Assembly (NCBI GenBank): GCA_003694355.1 | Contig: RFKI01000236.1 | Span: forward strand, 1 to 12,204 | DNA from: Bdellovibrio sp. | GTDB taxonomy: Bacteria; Bdellovibrionota; Bdellovibrionia; Bdellovibrionales; UBA1609 | DNA length: 12,204 nucleotides | Reading direction: 5' to 3' | Made by a program: the position numbers and the translations under genes | In this document: piece by piece, positions 5,594 through 12,204 of the stretch | Layout: every line of letters begins with the position of its first letter | Position numbering within the stretch: the first letter of the stretch is position 1 | Notes under the pieces: generated by a model | What the model saw: the letters and a program-made list of their open reading frames with translations, nothing else | Databases searched by the model: none | What the model was told of the DNA's origin: nothing

Positions 5594-6913
5594 ATGGGAC
5601 ATACCTTTCGCCAAGCACTTGTAAGACAATACCAGTCCTGGCAAAACCATAACCGCCTTAGCAATGCTCTTTTCACATCCAATCTTTGTTTATTCACCAT
5701 GGGCATGATGTTCTTCTTTGATTTTCTTTTTGTGGAAGACCCTTCGCCCTTTATTAAAGTTCGGGCCCTCAGTATCTTGGCGCTACTTCCGGCCTACACG
5801 CTCATTTTTATTTTAAATAGGCTTTTCCAAAGAAGTGTTTTGGAAAAAAACGCCCCTCTAGCCCGCTTCGCTGAGTCTTTTTTGCTCTTGTGGCCCCTTT
5901 TTGTCTATTTTATCGCCTATATGGTTTTCTGTTTTTCCTTCCATCATGAAAAGTTTTTTATTTATTACACAGGACTGCACCTCGGCATTTTGTACTCCAC
6001 ACTTGTTCTTTATCGATTCTGGAAGGAACAGTACTTTTACAATGCCACCCTTATTTTTGTGGGGTTAGGTTTCTACATTGGGAGCCCTCAATCTCAAAAA
6101 GATTATTTTTTAATTATTAGTATCGCCTCATTGGTGGCCTGGTTTGTGGCTTTCTTTTTAAGAAGGGAGTTTGTCAGCAACCTCAACGCCAAATACACAC
6201 TCTTTCGCTCTCTGGTTCCAGAAAAAATCGCTCACCTTTTGCTAGTAACAGATGAAAAAAAAGACTACAGCTTTGCTTTTGAAGCTAAACGTCGCTTCAC
6301 CGTTTGCGTTTGTGCTGACTGGAGAAACTTTCAAAAATTATGTTACAGTAAAACCGCTCAAGAAATGCACAATCTTCTGGAAAGTTACTATGACCTTATT
6401 GTAGAAGACTTAGAAAAATCAGTTCCAGAACAAGGATATTATTTTAGTTGGATAGCCGATGAATTATTTATCATCTTCTATGATGACCACGACCATCGCG
6501 ATGTTGTTATTAAAAATGCCATTGCCTTCACTCTGCACCTGGCCTCTTCCCTGTTTGAAAAAGTTCAAAACCAAGTCTCTAATGAAATTACATTTGATAT
6601 CGGAGTGTCGGCAGGTGTTGGATTGCTCGGCCTGCAAGGCCCTCAAAGGCTCAAGAAAACGACCATCATTGGCCCTGTGGCTGGAATGGCCAAACGATAT
6701 GAAGAAGAAGCCAAAAAACACAGGAAACAAAAAGCTTTCCACTACCCCGCTGTTATCTTTGATGCTCAACTAGAAAAAAACTTAAAACAACACCCCTTTG
6801 CATCTTCAAAAGGAAAACTTCAAGAGGTCATTGCTTCAACCAAAGATATTCAGGGACAAAAAGTCCTGCTCTGGACCTACACAGCTCATCAAAGCAAAAC
6901 CAAAGCCGCTTAG
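5594..6913 (+). CDS. Six-helix membrane protein with degenerate class III nucleotide-cyclase domain
   Basis: The 439 residues fall into an N-terminal membrane part with about six helices (near 27-47, 55-77, 92-114, 120-140, 148-164, 171-190) and a cytoplasmic class III adenylate/guanylate cyclase-like domain (about 233-430). Metal-binding aspartates are visible as Asp242 (VCADWRNF) and Asp289 (WIADELF), and Arg368 fills the phosphate-binding Arg position in GPVAGMAKRYE. Other determinants are changed: the transition-state Asn position is Gly364, the purine-recognition Lys position is Ser285, and the Asp position is Lys355. The protein may make a different product, need a partner subunit, or act only as a sensor. 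ATG 5594 is the only in-frame start after the stop at 5525; AAAGGA lies upstream at a somewhat long spacing. It is transcribed away from the transglutaminase/coaBC operon. Confidence 0.8.
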   Translation: MGHTFRQALVRQYQSWQNHNRLSNALFTSNLCLFTMGMMFFFDFLFVEDPSPFIKVRALSILALLPAYTLIFILNRLFQRSVLEKNAPLARFAESFLLLWPLFVYFIAYMVFCFSFHHEKFFIYYTGLHLGILYSTLVLYRFWKEQYFYNATLIFVGLGFYIGSPQSQKDYFLIISIASLVAWFVAFFLRREFVSNLNAKYTLFRSLVPEKIAHLLLVTDEKKDYSFAFEAKRRFTVCVCADWRNFQKLCYSKTAQEMHNLLESYYDLIVEDLEKSVPEQGYYFSWIADELFIIFYDDHDHRDVVIKNAIAFTLHLASSLFEKVQNQVSNEITFDIGVSAGVGLLGLQGPQRLKKTTIIGPVAGMAKRYEEEAKKHRKQKAFHYPAVIFDAQLEKNLKQHPFASSKGKLQEVIASTKDIQGQKVLLWTYTAHQSKTKAA

Positions 6914-6995
6914 GTCCTCTTTTGTCTAAAACATTTTGTTACTACAACTTATTTCTAAAAAGAGATCAAAGATCAAAAAGATATAAACTCTTCTG

Positions 6996-7820
6996 TTATT
7001 TTTGAATCTTACTTAAGAAATACCTCTTAATAACGCCTTTTTCATCCTTGGCCACCAAGAAATCTCCTTGTTTCAAAGGGGTCCTGACCAAACCAACTGG
7101 CCAAACCTTTCTGGCCTGTCCTGGTCGTGAGCCCCCTTGATACACCAATTCCATAGCCTCACCTGAGGCTATCACCTTTTTTACGTTCTCAGCCCAACTT
7201 CCCAAAGATTTTATAGAAAACCTTTCCCAAACAAGATTTTCTTTCTGAAAAGCGAGCAATTCCTCCACCATTTGCTTGTCTTTTTTTTCACCCAAAACCT
7301 TAAAAGTCTTTAATGTGACTTCCAAACAGGCTTGTGAATCATCCAAAGCCCTATGAGCCTGTTGAACAGATACATTGAGTTTTTGAGTTAGGGTTTGCAG
7401 CTTGTGATTGGGAAACTCTGGAAAGGTTTTTCGTGTCAATAAACTACTGCAAAACACGGGAGGAAAAAGTGTTTTATCATGCAAGTTGAGTCCAGCTTTT
7501 TCAAACTCCACAGCTAAAAAACCCATATCAAAAGGCGCATGATGAGCCACTAAATAAGCACCTTTCAGGAATTGGTAAAAATCTCCAATAACCTCTTCAA
7601 TAGGAGGCGCCTTCAAAACCATTTCATTGGAAATGTGATGAATGGCTATCACTTCATCTGACATCTTTTGACGGGGCCTTACTAAGCTTTGAAAAGTTCC
7701 CATCCTTTTCCCCGCCTGCCACTTAACTGCTGCCAACTCACAAATTTCTGCTCCCAAAGGGTATTTACCGGTGGTCTCCAGATCAAAAGCGACTAAAGTC
7801 ATATCTTTCCAAAGTGTCAT
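6996..7820 (-). CDS. DEDDh 3'-5' exonuclease (DnaQ-like) with C-terminal WYL-like module
   Basis: From ATG 7820 the protein has 274 residues. The exonuclease core shows Exo I as Asp13/Glu15 in FDLETTG, Exo II as Asp98 in HHAPFDMGF, and Exo III as His156/Asp161 in HRALDDS, the full DEDDh set of DnaQ/PolC-type proofreading and repair nucleases. After a helical linker (175-218), residues 220-274 resemble a WYL domain: a VY strand, RKVWPVGLVR, a LVAKDE strand and RYFLSKI at the end. WYL modules bind nucleic acid or ligands and regulate partner domains. It is most likely a repair or RNA-processing nuclease and not the polymerase III epsilon subunit. The start is uncertain: ATG 7802 also begins directly before the core, and an in-frame ATG 7880 with a strong ribosome binding site is cut off by TAG after three codons. 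It converges with the cyclase-like gene and diverges from the barrel gene. Confidence 0.85.
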   Translation of the reverse strand: MTLWKDMTLVAFDLETTGKYPLGAEICELAAVKWQAGKRMGTFQSLVRPRQKMSDEVIAIHHISNEMVLKAPPIEEVIGDFYQFLKGAYLVAHHAPFDMGFLAVEFEKAGLNLHDKTLFPPVFCSSLLTRKTFPEFPNHKLQTLTQKLNVSVQQAHRALDDSQACLEVTLKTFKVLGEKKDKQMVEELLAFQKENLVWERFSIKSLGSWAENVKKVIASGEAMELVYQGGSRPGQARKVWPVGLVRTPLKQGDFLVAKDEKGVIKRYFLSKIQK

Positions 7821-7868
7821 GCCATGAAGAGTATCCTGTCTTTCCCAAAGACAAAATCTGTAACGCAA

Positions 7869-7896
7869 CTAATCAACCATCAAGCTTTACCCTCCT
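7869..7896 (-). promoter_or_regulatory. Strong ribosome binding site with a three-codon frame (MVD-stop) before the exonuclease
   Basis: On the minus strand AGGAGGG (7896-7890) lies nine bases before ATG 7880, which reads Met-Val-Asp and then TAG at 7871-7869. This ATG is in the same frame as the exonuclease, and the first codon after the stop is TTG 7868. Either the gene once began here and acquired an amber codon, or the tiny frame is a leader whose termination allows restart nearby. Confidence 0.55.
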
Positions 7897-7914
7897 ATAA
7901 AACCCTTCTAAGAT
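7886..7914 (+). promoter_or_regulatory. Possible promoter of the outer-membrane barrel gene
   Basis: TTTACC (7886-7891) and TAAGAT (7909-7914) are separated by 17 bases and each match the sigma-70 consensus at four of six positions. They lie 25 bases before the ATG, which would leave a short leader carrying the GGAGG. The -35 overlaps the minus-strand ribosome binding site at 7890-7896. Confidence 0.35.
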
Positions 7915-7938
7915 AAAAGAACCTTAGGAGGTTGAACC

Positions 7939-8487
7939 ATGAAAAAAATGACTGTTTTTTTAACCACTTTGTTTGCAGGACTTTCTCTACAGGCTGGAAT
8001 CTACCTGGAGCCATATGCTGGCTATAACATAGGCACTCTTTCAGGAACGGTTAGTGGCGTTAAAATTGACAACGCCGCAAAAGGGGTTGTTATTGGAGCT
8101 CGAGCAGGGATGTCCCTTCCGCTTTTTTATGTGGCAGCAGACTATTCGATTAGCTCTGGACTTAAATGGGAAATTCCTGGTTCAGGCGCCGACGCCAGTT
8201 TTCAACGATTGGGAGCCACATTGGGTTTCACAGCTTTGCCCATGTTTGACATCTATGGTGGCTATGTTTTCTCCTCAAAATTAAAGGTGGACTCTGTTGG
8301 TTACCCTGACAATTTCTCTGGATCAGGATTCAAGGTTGGTGTGGGTTTAACCATGTTGCCTTTTATTAGCATCAATGCGGAATATCTCACTCTGTCCTAT
8401 GGTAATGAAACCGTTGGAAGTGCCACTTACAATGACTTTAAGGAAACCGCAGCTGTAGTCTCTGTGAGTTTACCTTTAGATCTTTAA
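7939..8487 (+). CDS. Small outer-membrane beta-barrel protein
   Basis: The 182-residue product begins with a clear Sec signal peptide (MKKMTVFLTTLFAGLSLQA), with predicted cleavage before Gly20. The mature part of about 163 residues alternates hydrophobic and polar residues in Gly/Tyr-rich strands (YAGYNIG, FDIYGGYVF, SINAEYLTLSYG) with loops between. That is the size and pattern of an eight-stranded OmpA/OmpX-like barrel. It ends in VSVSLPLDL, without the usual terminal Phe. ATG 7939 is preceded by a perfect AGGAGG. The gene stands alone, between a divergent exonuclease gene and a likely terminator. The role (structural, adhesive or a small pore) cannot be told from the sequence. Confidence 0.8.
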   Translation: MKKMTVFLTTLFAGLSLQAGIYLEPYAGYNIGTLSGTVSGVKIDNAAKGVVIGARAGMSLPLFYVAADYSISSGLKWEIPGSGADASFQRLGATLGFTALPMFDIYGGYVFSSKLKVDSVGYPDNFSGSGFKVGVGLTMLPFISINAEYLTLSYGNETVGSATYNDFKETAAVVSVSLPLDL

Positions 8488-8515
8488 TCACCATAATACG
8501 AGGTGAGGGTTTTTT
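8488..8515 (+). terminator. Possible rho-independent terminator after the barrel gene
   Basis: TCACC (8488-8492) and GGTGA (8502-8506) can pair right after the stop codon, and a T6 run follows at 8510-8515 after GGG. The stem is only five pairs and three G residues separate it from the T-run, so the signal is moderate. Confidence 0.45.
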
Positions 8516-8549
8516 AAGAGGAAGCCCCTCCCTTGAAAACATAAAAACT

Positions 8550-8579
8550 TTGACAAAGCCATCTTATTCGGTTTTATAT
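8550..8579 (+). promoter_or_regulatory. Sigma-70-type promoter of the aminotransferase gene
   Basis: A perfect TTGACA at 8550-8555 is followed by TTTATA (17-base spacer, 8573-8578) or TTATAT (18-base spacer, 8574-8579). It lies about 70 bases before the ATG and after the likely terminator of the previous gene. This is the best promoter match in the window. Confidence 0.6.
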
Positions 8580-8648
8580 CCTTCCCACAAACTTAAAAAA
8601 CATTGAAATGAACTGTGTAGTGAAAACAATTCTTACAAGGCCCTTTCT

Positions 8649-9917
8649 ATGACCCCCCAAATTTCTACTCTATTTAATCAAGCCAAAGAGTCCCCCACAT
8701 TACTCATCAATCAAAAAGTTCTTAACTTACGACAAAAGGGAAAAGACATTTACCACTTTGGATTTGGGCAATCTCCCTTTTTGCCTCCTCCACAACTCCA
8801 GGAAGAGCTTAAAAACAATAGTCACCATAATGAATATTTACCGACAAAGGGACTTTTAGCCCTTAGAGAAAAAATTTCTAAGTTCTTAAAACAACACTTC
8901 AAATACAACTTTGACCCCGACCATATCCTCATTGGACCTGGGAGCAAAGAAATGCTCTTTCAGGCTTTGTTTGCCTTAGAAGGGCCCCTCTTTATCCCCG
9001 CACCAAGCTGGGTCAGCTATGGACCTCAAGCTAGCTTCTGCAACAAAGAAGTCCACATATTACCAACTTCGATTGAAAACGGTTATAAATTGAAAAAAGA
9101 AGTCCTTGAAAAAGCTTGCAAACGTTTTTACAAGCAACAACAAAAGATCCTTATTATCAATAGCCCCAATAACCCTTCAGGAGCTGTTTACCATAAAGAA
9201 GAGATCTTACCTCTTGTAGAAGTCTGCCGAGAACATAATATTCTTGTTATATCAGATGAAATCTACGCTCTTGTGAACTTTTCTTCTGATAAAAAACAAG
9301 GGTTTCCTACTTATTATCCAGAAGGGAGCCTTTTAACAAGTGGACTTAGTAAATCTCACTCCGCAGGCGGATATCGTCTTGGCTTCATCGCTCTACCTCC
9401 TCAATTATCCAGCCTAGCAGACGCTCTAACCTCTTTAATGAGTGAAACTTTCAGCTCTGTTGCAGCCCCTATTCAATATGCTTCCTGTGTAGCCTATGAA
9501 AAGAGCGCTCTTGATTATACCCAAAAGTGCACTCTTATTCATAAAGTTTGCGCTCAATACCTCCATCAACGACTTCAAAAAATGGGTCTTCTTTGCCCTA
9601 AGCCAGAGGGAGGATTTTATTTGTTTCCAAGCTTTTCTTCCTACAAAGAAAAACTAAAGAAAAGAGGTATCCAGTCTTCAACGGAGCTTAGCCTCTATTT
9701 ATTAGAGAAACACTCTGTAGCCCTTCTGCCGGGCTCTGCCTTTTACATGCCAGAAGAAAGCTTTACCTGCCGCATGTCCACCGTGGATTATGACGGCCCT
9801 AAAGTTTTTAAGGCGGCTCAAGATACAAAAACGCTCAGTGAAGCCTTTGTAGAAGAGCAGGCTCCTCACCTAAAAAAAGGGTGCGATGCCATTGAGTCCT
9901 TTTTATCACAACTTTAA
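8649..9917 (+). CDS. PLP-dependent aminotransferase, class I/II (aspartate-aminotransferase fold)
   Basis: The 422-residue enzyme is a fold-type I aminotransferase that moves an amino group between an amino acid and a 2-oxo acid using pyridoxal phosphate. Visible landmarks are Tyr63 in the substrate loop (NEYLPTKGLLALR), the GPGSKE phosphate-contact turn (96-101), SPNNPSG (172-178), SDEIY (202-206) with the pyridine-binding Asp203, the cofactor Lys235 in TSGLSKSHSAGGYRLGF, and Arg375 in CRMSTVDYDG for the substrate carboxylate. The length is slightly above the usual 390-400. The substrate cannot be assigned. ATG 8649 has only a weak AAGG upstream. The gene has its own promoter and its stop overlaps that of the convergent dctM by four bases (9914-9917), so the two transcripts should run into each other. 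Confidence 0.9.
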   Translation: MTPQISTLFNQAKESPTLLINQKVLNLRQKGKDIYHFGFGQSPFLPPPQLQEELKNNSHHNEYLPTKGLLALREKISKFLKQHFKYNFDPDHILIGPGSKEMLFQALFALEGPLFIPAPSWVSYGPQASFCNKEVHILPTSIENGYKLKKEVLEKACKRFYKQQQKILIINSPNNPSGAVYHKEEILPLVEVCREHNILVISDEIYALVNFSSDKKQGFPTYYPEGSLLTSGLSKSHSAGGYRLGFIALPPQLSSLADALTSLMSETFSSVAAPIQYASCVAYEKSALDYTQKCTLIHKVCAQYLHQRLQKMGLLCPKPEGGFYLFPSFSSYKEKLKKRGIQSSTELSLYLLEKHSVALLPGSAFYMPEESFTCRMSTVDYDGPKVFKAAQDTKTLSEAFVEEQAPHLKKGCDAIESFLSQL

Positions 9918-11293
9918 AAGGCTCCTGTTTTCTGTAAAGTCATTGGCAGCCATGTTGCCAACTGAGGCCAAAACCATAAAACACCCATCACAATAACCTG
10001 GATGAAAATAAAAGGAACCACTCCTTTATAAATATCAACAGTTCTAACGCTTTCTGGAGCCACACCTCGAAAGTAAAATAAAGAAAACCCAAAAGGTGGA
10101 GTTAAAAATGAAGTCTGCAAATTAAGAGCAATCATAACTCCCAGCCAGATAGGGTCAAAGCCCATCTGCAAAAGAACAGGACCAACAATAGGAACAATCA
10201 CAAAAGTGATTTCAAAAAAGTCCAAAAAGAAACCAAGAAGAAACATCAAAGCCATCACAAAGAAAAATAAATGATGGCTTTGATGATGCATTAAAAAAGT
10301 GCGGACAACGTCATCCCCTTCTAACCCTCGAAAGACAAGTGAAAAAAGACTGGCCCCAATTAAAATCGTAAAAACCATGCTGTTGACCAAAACCGTCGAG
10401 GACAACACCTTTTTAAAAAAGCCAAGAGACAAACGTTTTTTTATAAAAAAGGTTAAAATCAAAGCACCAACACAGCCAACTGAAGCAGATTCAGTGGGGG
10501 TTGCCATACCAGCTAGAATAGATCCGAGGACACCTATAATAAGAATTAAAGGAGGAAGGACACTGCCTAACATCTCTCTTAGAGAAACCTTGAGCTCAGG
10601 CTCTTTTACTGGAGGCGCCACTTCTGGTTTAAATAAAGCAATAAAAAAAACATAAACCATATAGAGAGCCACCAATAAGAGGCCTGGGAAAATAGCCCCC
10701 ATGAAAAGATCCGCCACAGAAACAGATGTGGGAGAAAAAATACCAGCCTCTAACTGTGCTTGTTGGTGAGCTGAACTAATAACATCCCCTAAGATAATAA
10801 GAATAATACTCGGGGGAATAATCTGTCCCAATGTTCCTGATGCACAAATAATTCCAGAAGCCAAAGAAGGAGAATATTTATTCTTCAGCATGCTCGGTAA
10901 AGAAATCAAACCCATCGTAACCACTGTGGCCCCCACAATCCCTGTAGAAGCAGCCAATAAAGCTCCCACTAAAAAAACAGACAGCCCTAGTCCGCCTCGA
11001 ATTCTTTGAAAAGCCTGACCCATTTTCAATAACAAACGTTCAGAAATCTGACTTTGCTCCAGAATAACACCCATTAAGACAAATAAAGGGACGGCCATAA
11101 GAGTTTCATTTTTCATAATTCCAAAAAGTCTTTGAGGAAAGACCTGCAGATAGCTCAAATCAAAAACATCTAACACATGTCCTAAAAGTGCCACCAATAA
11201 AGCGGAGCCAGCTAAAGAAAAAGCCACAGGGAATCCCGTGAGAATAATCATTAAAGCAAGTGCAAACAAAAGAAAAACAAACAACTCATGCAT
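9914..11293 (-). CDS. dctM: TRAP transporter large permease (DctM family)
   Basis: This 459-residue, very hydrophobic protein is the large membrane subunit of a TRAP transporter, which moves the solute delivered by DctP using an ion gradient. It has about twelve transmembrane helices in two similar halves, each carrying a family motif: STGIVGATVVTMGLISLPSML with TLGQIIPPS in the first, and ATPTESASVG with LNLQTSFLTPPFGFSLFY in the second. The PPFGFSLFY ending and the partner binding protein point to the mannitol/chloroaromatic-type branch; the true solute is unknown. ATG 11293 was chosen because it starts the first helix and overlaps the dctQ stop as ATGCATGA, a sign of translational coupling. 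The TTG at 11341 would lie well inside dctQ. Confidence 0.93.
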   Translation of the reverse strand: MHELFVFLLFALALMIILTGFPVAFSLAGSALLVALLGHVLDVFDLSYLQVFPQRLFGIMKNETLMAVPLFVLMGVILEQSQISERLLLKMGQAFQRIRGGLGLSVFLVGALLAASTGIVGATVVTMGLISLPSMLKNKYSPSLASGIICASGTLGQIIPPSIILIILGDVISSAHQQAQLEAGIFSPTSVSVADLFMGAIFPGLLLVALYMVYVFFIALFKPEVAPPVKEPELKVSLREMLGSVLPPLILIIGVLGSILAGMATPTESASVGCVGALILTFFIKKRLSLGFFKKVLSSTVLVNSMVFTILIGASLFSLVFRGLEGDDVVRTFLMHHQSHHLFFFVMALMFLLGFFLDFFEITFVIVPIVGPVLLQMGFDPIWLGVMIALNLQTSFLTPPFGFSLFYFRGVAPESVRTVDIYKGVVPFIFIQVIVMGVLWFWPQLATWLPMTLQKTGAF

Positions 11294-11801
11294 TTTCGAT
11301 TGTCTTTCTCCCTGTCCATAAAGACCAATTTGTATAAACAAAAGAAAGGGCTCCTAAAAATAAGAAACCAAATGAGAGGGGTATAAATGTTTTTAAAATG
11401 TAAATATAACTTAAACCTTCCGCATCTTGTGACTGTTCCAATACAGCCCATGAGTCTCGCACGTAGGGATAGCTTATCCAAATCACAAAAAGACAAAAAG
11501 GTATCAGCAAAAAAATACCCCCTAGAAGGTTAATCAAATATTTGGTCTTCGAAGGCCACTTGTTATAAAGCACATCTACCCGAACATGAGCTCCCTGCAA
11601 CAGCCCATATCCCATGGACAAGAGAAAAACAATGGCATGCAAATAAACAGACAAATCCTGAAGCCAAACCCACCCTTTATTAAAAACATACCTCAAAACC
11701 ACAATTCCAAATACAAGAAGCATCATGAAAAGCAAAAGAAGGCCACAAAGACCACCTATCCATTTTTGAAATTTGTCAATGCCAATAAAAATTTTCTCCA
11801 C
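11286..11801 (-). CDS. dctQ: TRAP transporter small permease (DctQ family)
   Basis: The 171-residue product has four transmembrane helices (about 15-37, 50-68, 88-109, 135-157), the DctQ architecture. The conserved W-x-x-D/E position between helices 1 and 2 is seen in WVWLQDLSVYLHA. The family segment GYGLLQGAHVRVDVLY follows helix 2. The subunit binds DctM and helps dock the substrate-binding protein. The start is GTG 11801, with AAAGGA in good position and 12 bases after the dctP stop. Its last codons overlap the dctM start by eight bases. All three genes run on the minus strand as one operon. Confidence 0.92.
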   Translation of the reverse strand: MEKIFIGIDKFQKWIGGLCGLLLLFMMLLVFGIVVLRYVFNKGWVWLQDLSVYLHAIVFLLSMGYGLLQGAHVRVDVLYNKWPSKTKYLINLLGGIFLLIPFCLFVIWISYPYVRDSWAVLEQSQDAEGLSYIYILKTFIPLSFGFLFLGALSFVYTNWSLWTGRKTIENA

Positions 11802-11813
11802 TTTAAATCCTTT

Positions 11814-12204
11814 TTATTTTTCAGTCAGCGCACGAGCTAATGCGTATCCTTCCTCCGAAATCTTTCCCCAGCTCATAGACTGTTTTTTAAAATTCAAAAA
11901 GGAACTGTAAACTTTTTTGGCTTGAGGATTTTGAGCCGCTGTCTCTTCAAGAACCTGAAGAGACAAACTTCCTAACTTCTTCAGTACAGAGTCTGGAAAA
12001 CGACGAATTTTCACCTTATGTTTTGAAACCAAAGTCTTTAAAGCCACAGCATTTCTGGCCGTAAATTCGGAGAGCATGTCTTCATTTGCAGATTGACAAG
12101 CCACTTCGACGATTCTTTGGAGACGTTTGGGCAAAGAGTCAAATGCCTTTTTGTTAATTAGACATTCAATCGTTGTTCCAGGTTCATGCCAACCTGGCCA
12201 GTAA
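11814..12204 (-). CDS. dctP: TRAP transporter substrate-binding protein (DctP family), C-terminal part
   Basis: The frame is open to the window edge, so only the last 129-130 residues are present; the signal peptide and ligand Arg lie outside. The visible part begins YWPGWHEPGTT and continues INKKAFDSLPKRLQRIVE, a signature of the DctP branch annotated for mannitol or chloroaromatic compounds. It then runs through helical segments typical of the C-terminal lobe to TAA at 11814-11816. The protein catches the solute in the periplasm and delivers it to DctQM. It is the first visible gene of the operon; the promoter would be beyond 12204. The ligand cannot be deduced from this part. Confidence 0.88.
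   Translation of the reverse strand, partial: YWPGWHEPGTTIECLINKKAFDSLPKRLQRIVEVACQSANEDMLSEFTARNAVALKTLVSKHKVKIRRFPDSVLKKLGSLSLQVLEETAAQNPQAKKVYSSFLNFKKQSMSWGKISEEGYALARALTEK

Noticed and set aside
6464..6773. Open frames on both strands inside the cyclase domain
   Set aside because: They are shadows of the cyclase-like coding frame, without start signals or homology.
6959..6993. Terminator between the convergent cyclase-like and exonuclease genes; GATCAAA repeats
   Set aside because: AAGAG and CTCTT could pair only across a loop of about 25 bases, and the GATCAAA repeats are too short to stand out in A+T-rich DNA.
244..7871. Recoding of TAG as an amino acid, suggested by in-frame TAG codons at 244-246 and 7869-7871
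   Set aside because: The cyclase-like gene ends naturally at TAG 6911-6913, and the two in-frame cases sit in an already broken gene and at an uncertain start.
10299..10655. Plus-strand open frame inside dctM
   Set aside because: It is antisense to a confidently assigned membrane protein, and its composition reflects the reverse of hydrophobic codons.

Overview
The window is A+T-rich DNA from a Gram-negative bacterium. The evidence for this is an outer-membrane beta-barrel protein with a signal peptide, a lipoprotein with a lipobox, and a tripartite TRAP transporter. The taxon cannot be fixed from the sequence. A predatory or deltaproteobacterial-like (Bdellovibrionota-type) lineage would fit, but that is only an inference.

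Positions 1-2316 are a decaying region. It starts with a DDE transposase/integrase remnant broken by an amber codon and by one extra C. A gene-free stretch of nearly 400 bases follows. Next comes a FkbM-type methyltransferase gene that appears to have lost one A in each of two A-runs. From 2358 onward the genes look intact: rpmG (ribosomal protein L33) on the plus strand, then a convergent minus-strand cluster that reads transglutaminase-like protein, CoaBC-like flavoprotein, small four-cysteine lipoprotein. The CoaBC-like protein keeps the decarboxylase His and Asn but lacks the usual cysteine clamp.

Positions 5198-5593 separate two divergent genes and hold the strongest unexplained signal. 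Two 22-nt inverted arms (5300-5321 and 5499-5520, 20 of 22 identical) enclose 177 bases that contain smaller hairpins. A third, diverged copy of the same 22-mer lies 3.8 kb away at 1450-1471. After this come a six-helix membrane protein with a degenerate class III nucleotide-cyclase domain (plus), a DEDDh exonuclease with a WYL-like C-terminal module (minus), a small outer-membrane barrel (plus), and a PLP aminotransferase with a good sigma-70-type promoter (plus).

Positions 9914-12204 are a minus-strand TRAP operon in the order dctP (partial, running off the window), dctQ, dctM. It probably imports an organic acid or related small solute with a sodium or proton gradient. dctM and the aminotransferase converge and overlap at their stop codons, so no terminator separates them. 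No tRNA, rRNA or CRISPR array was seen.
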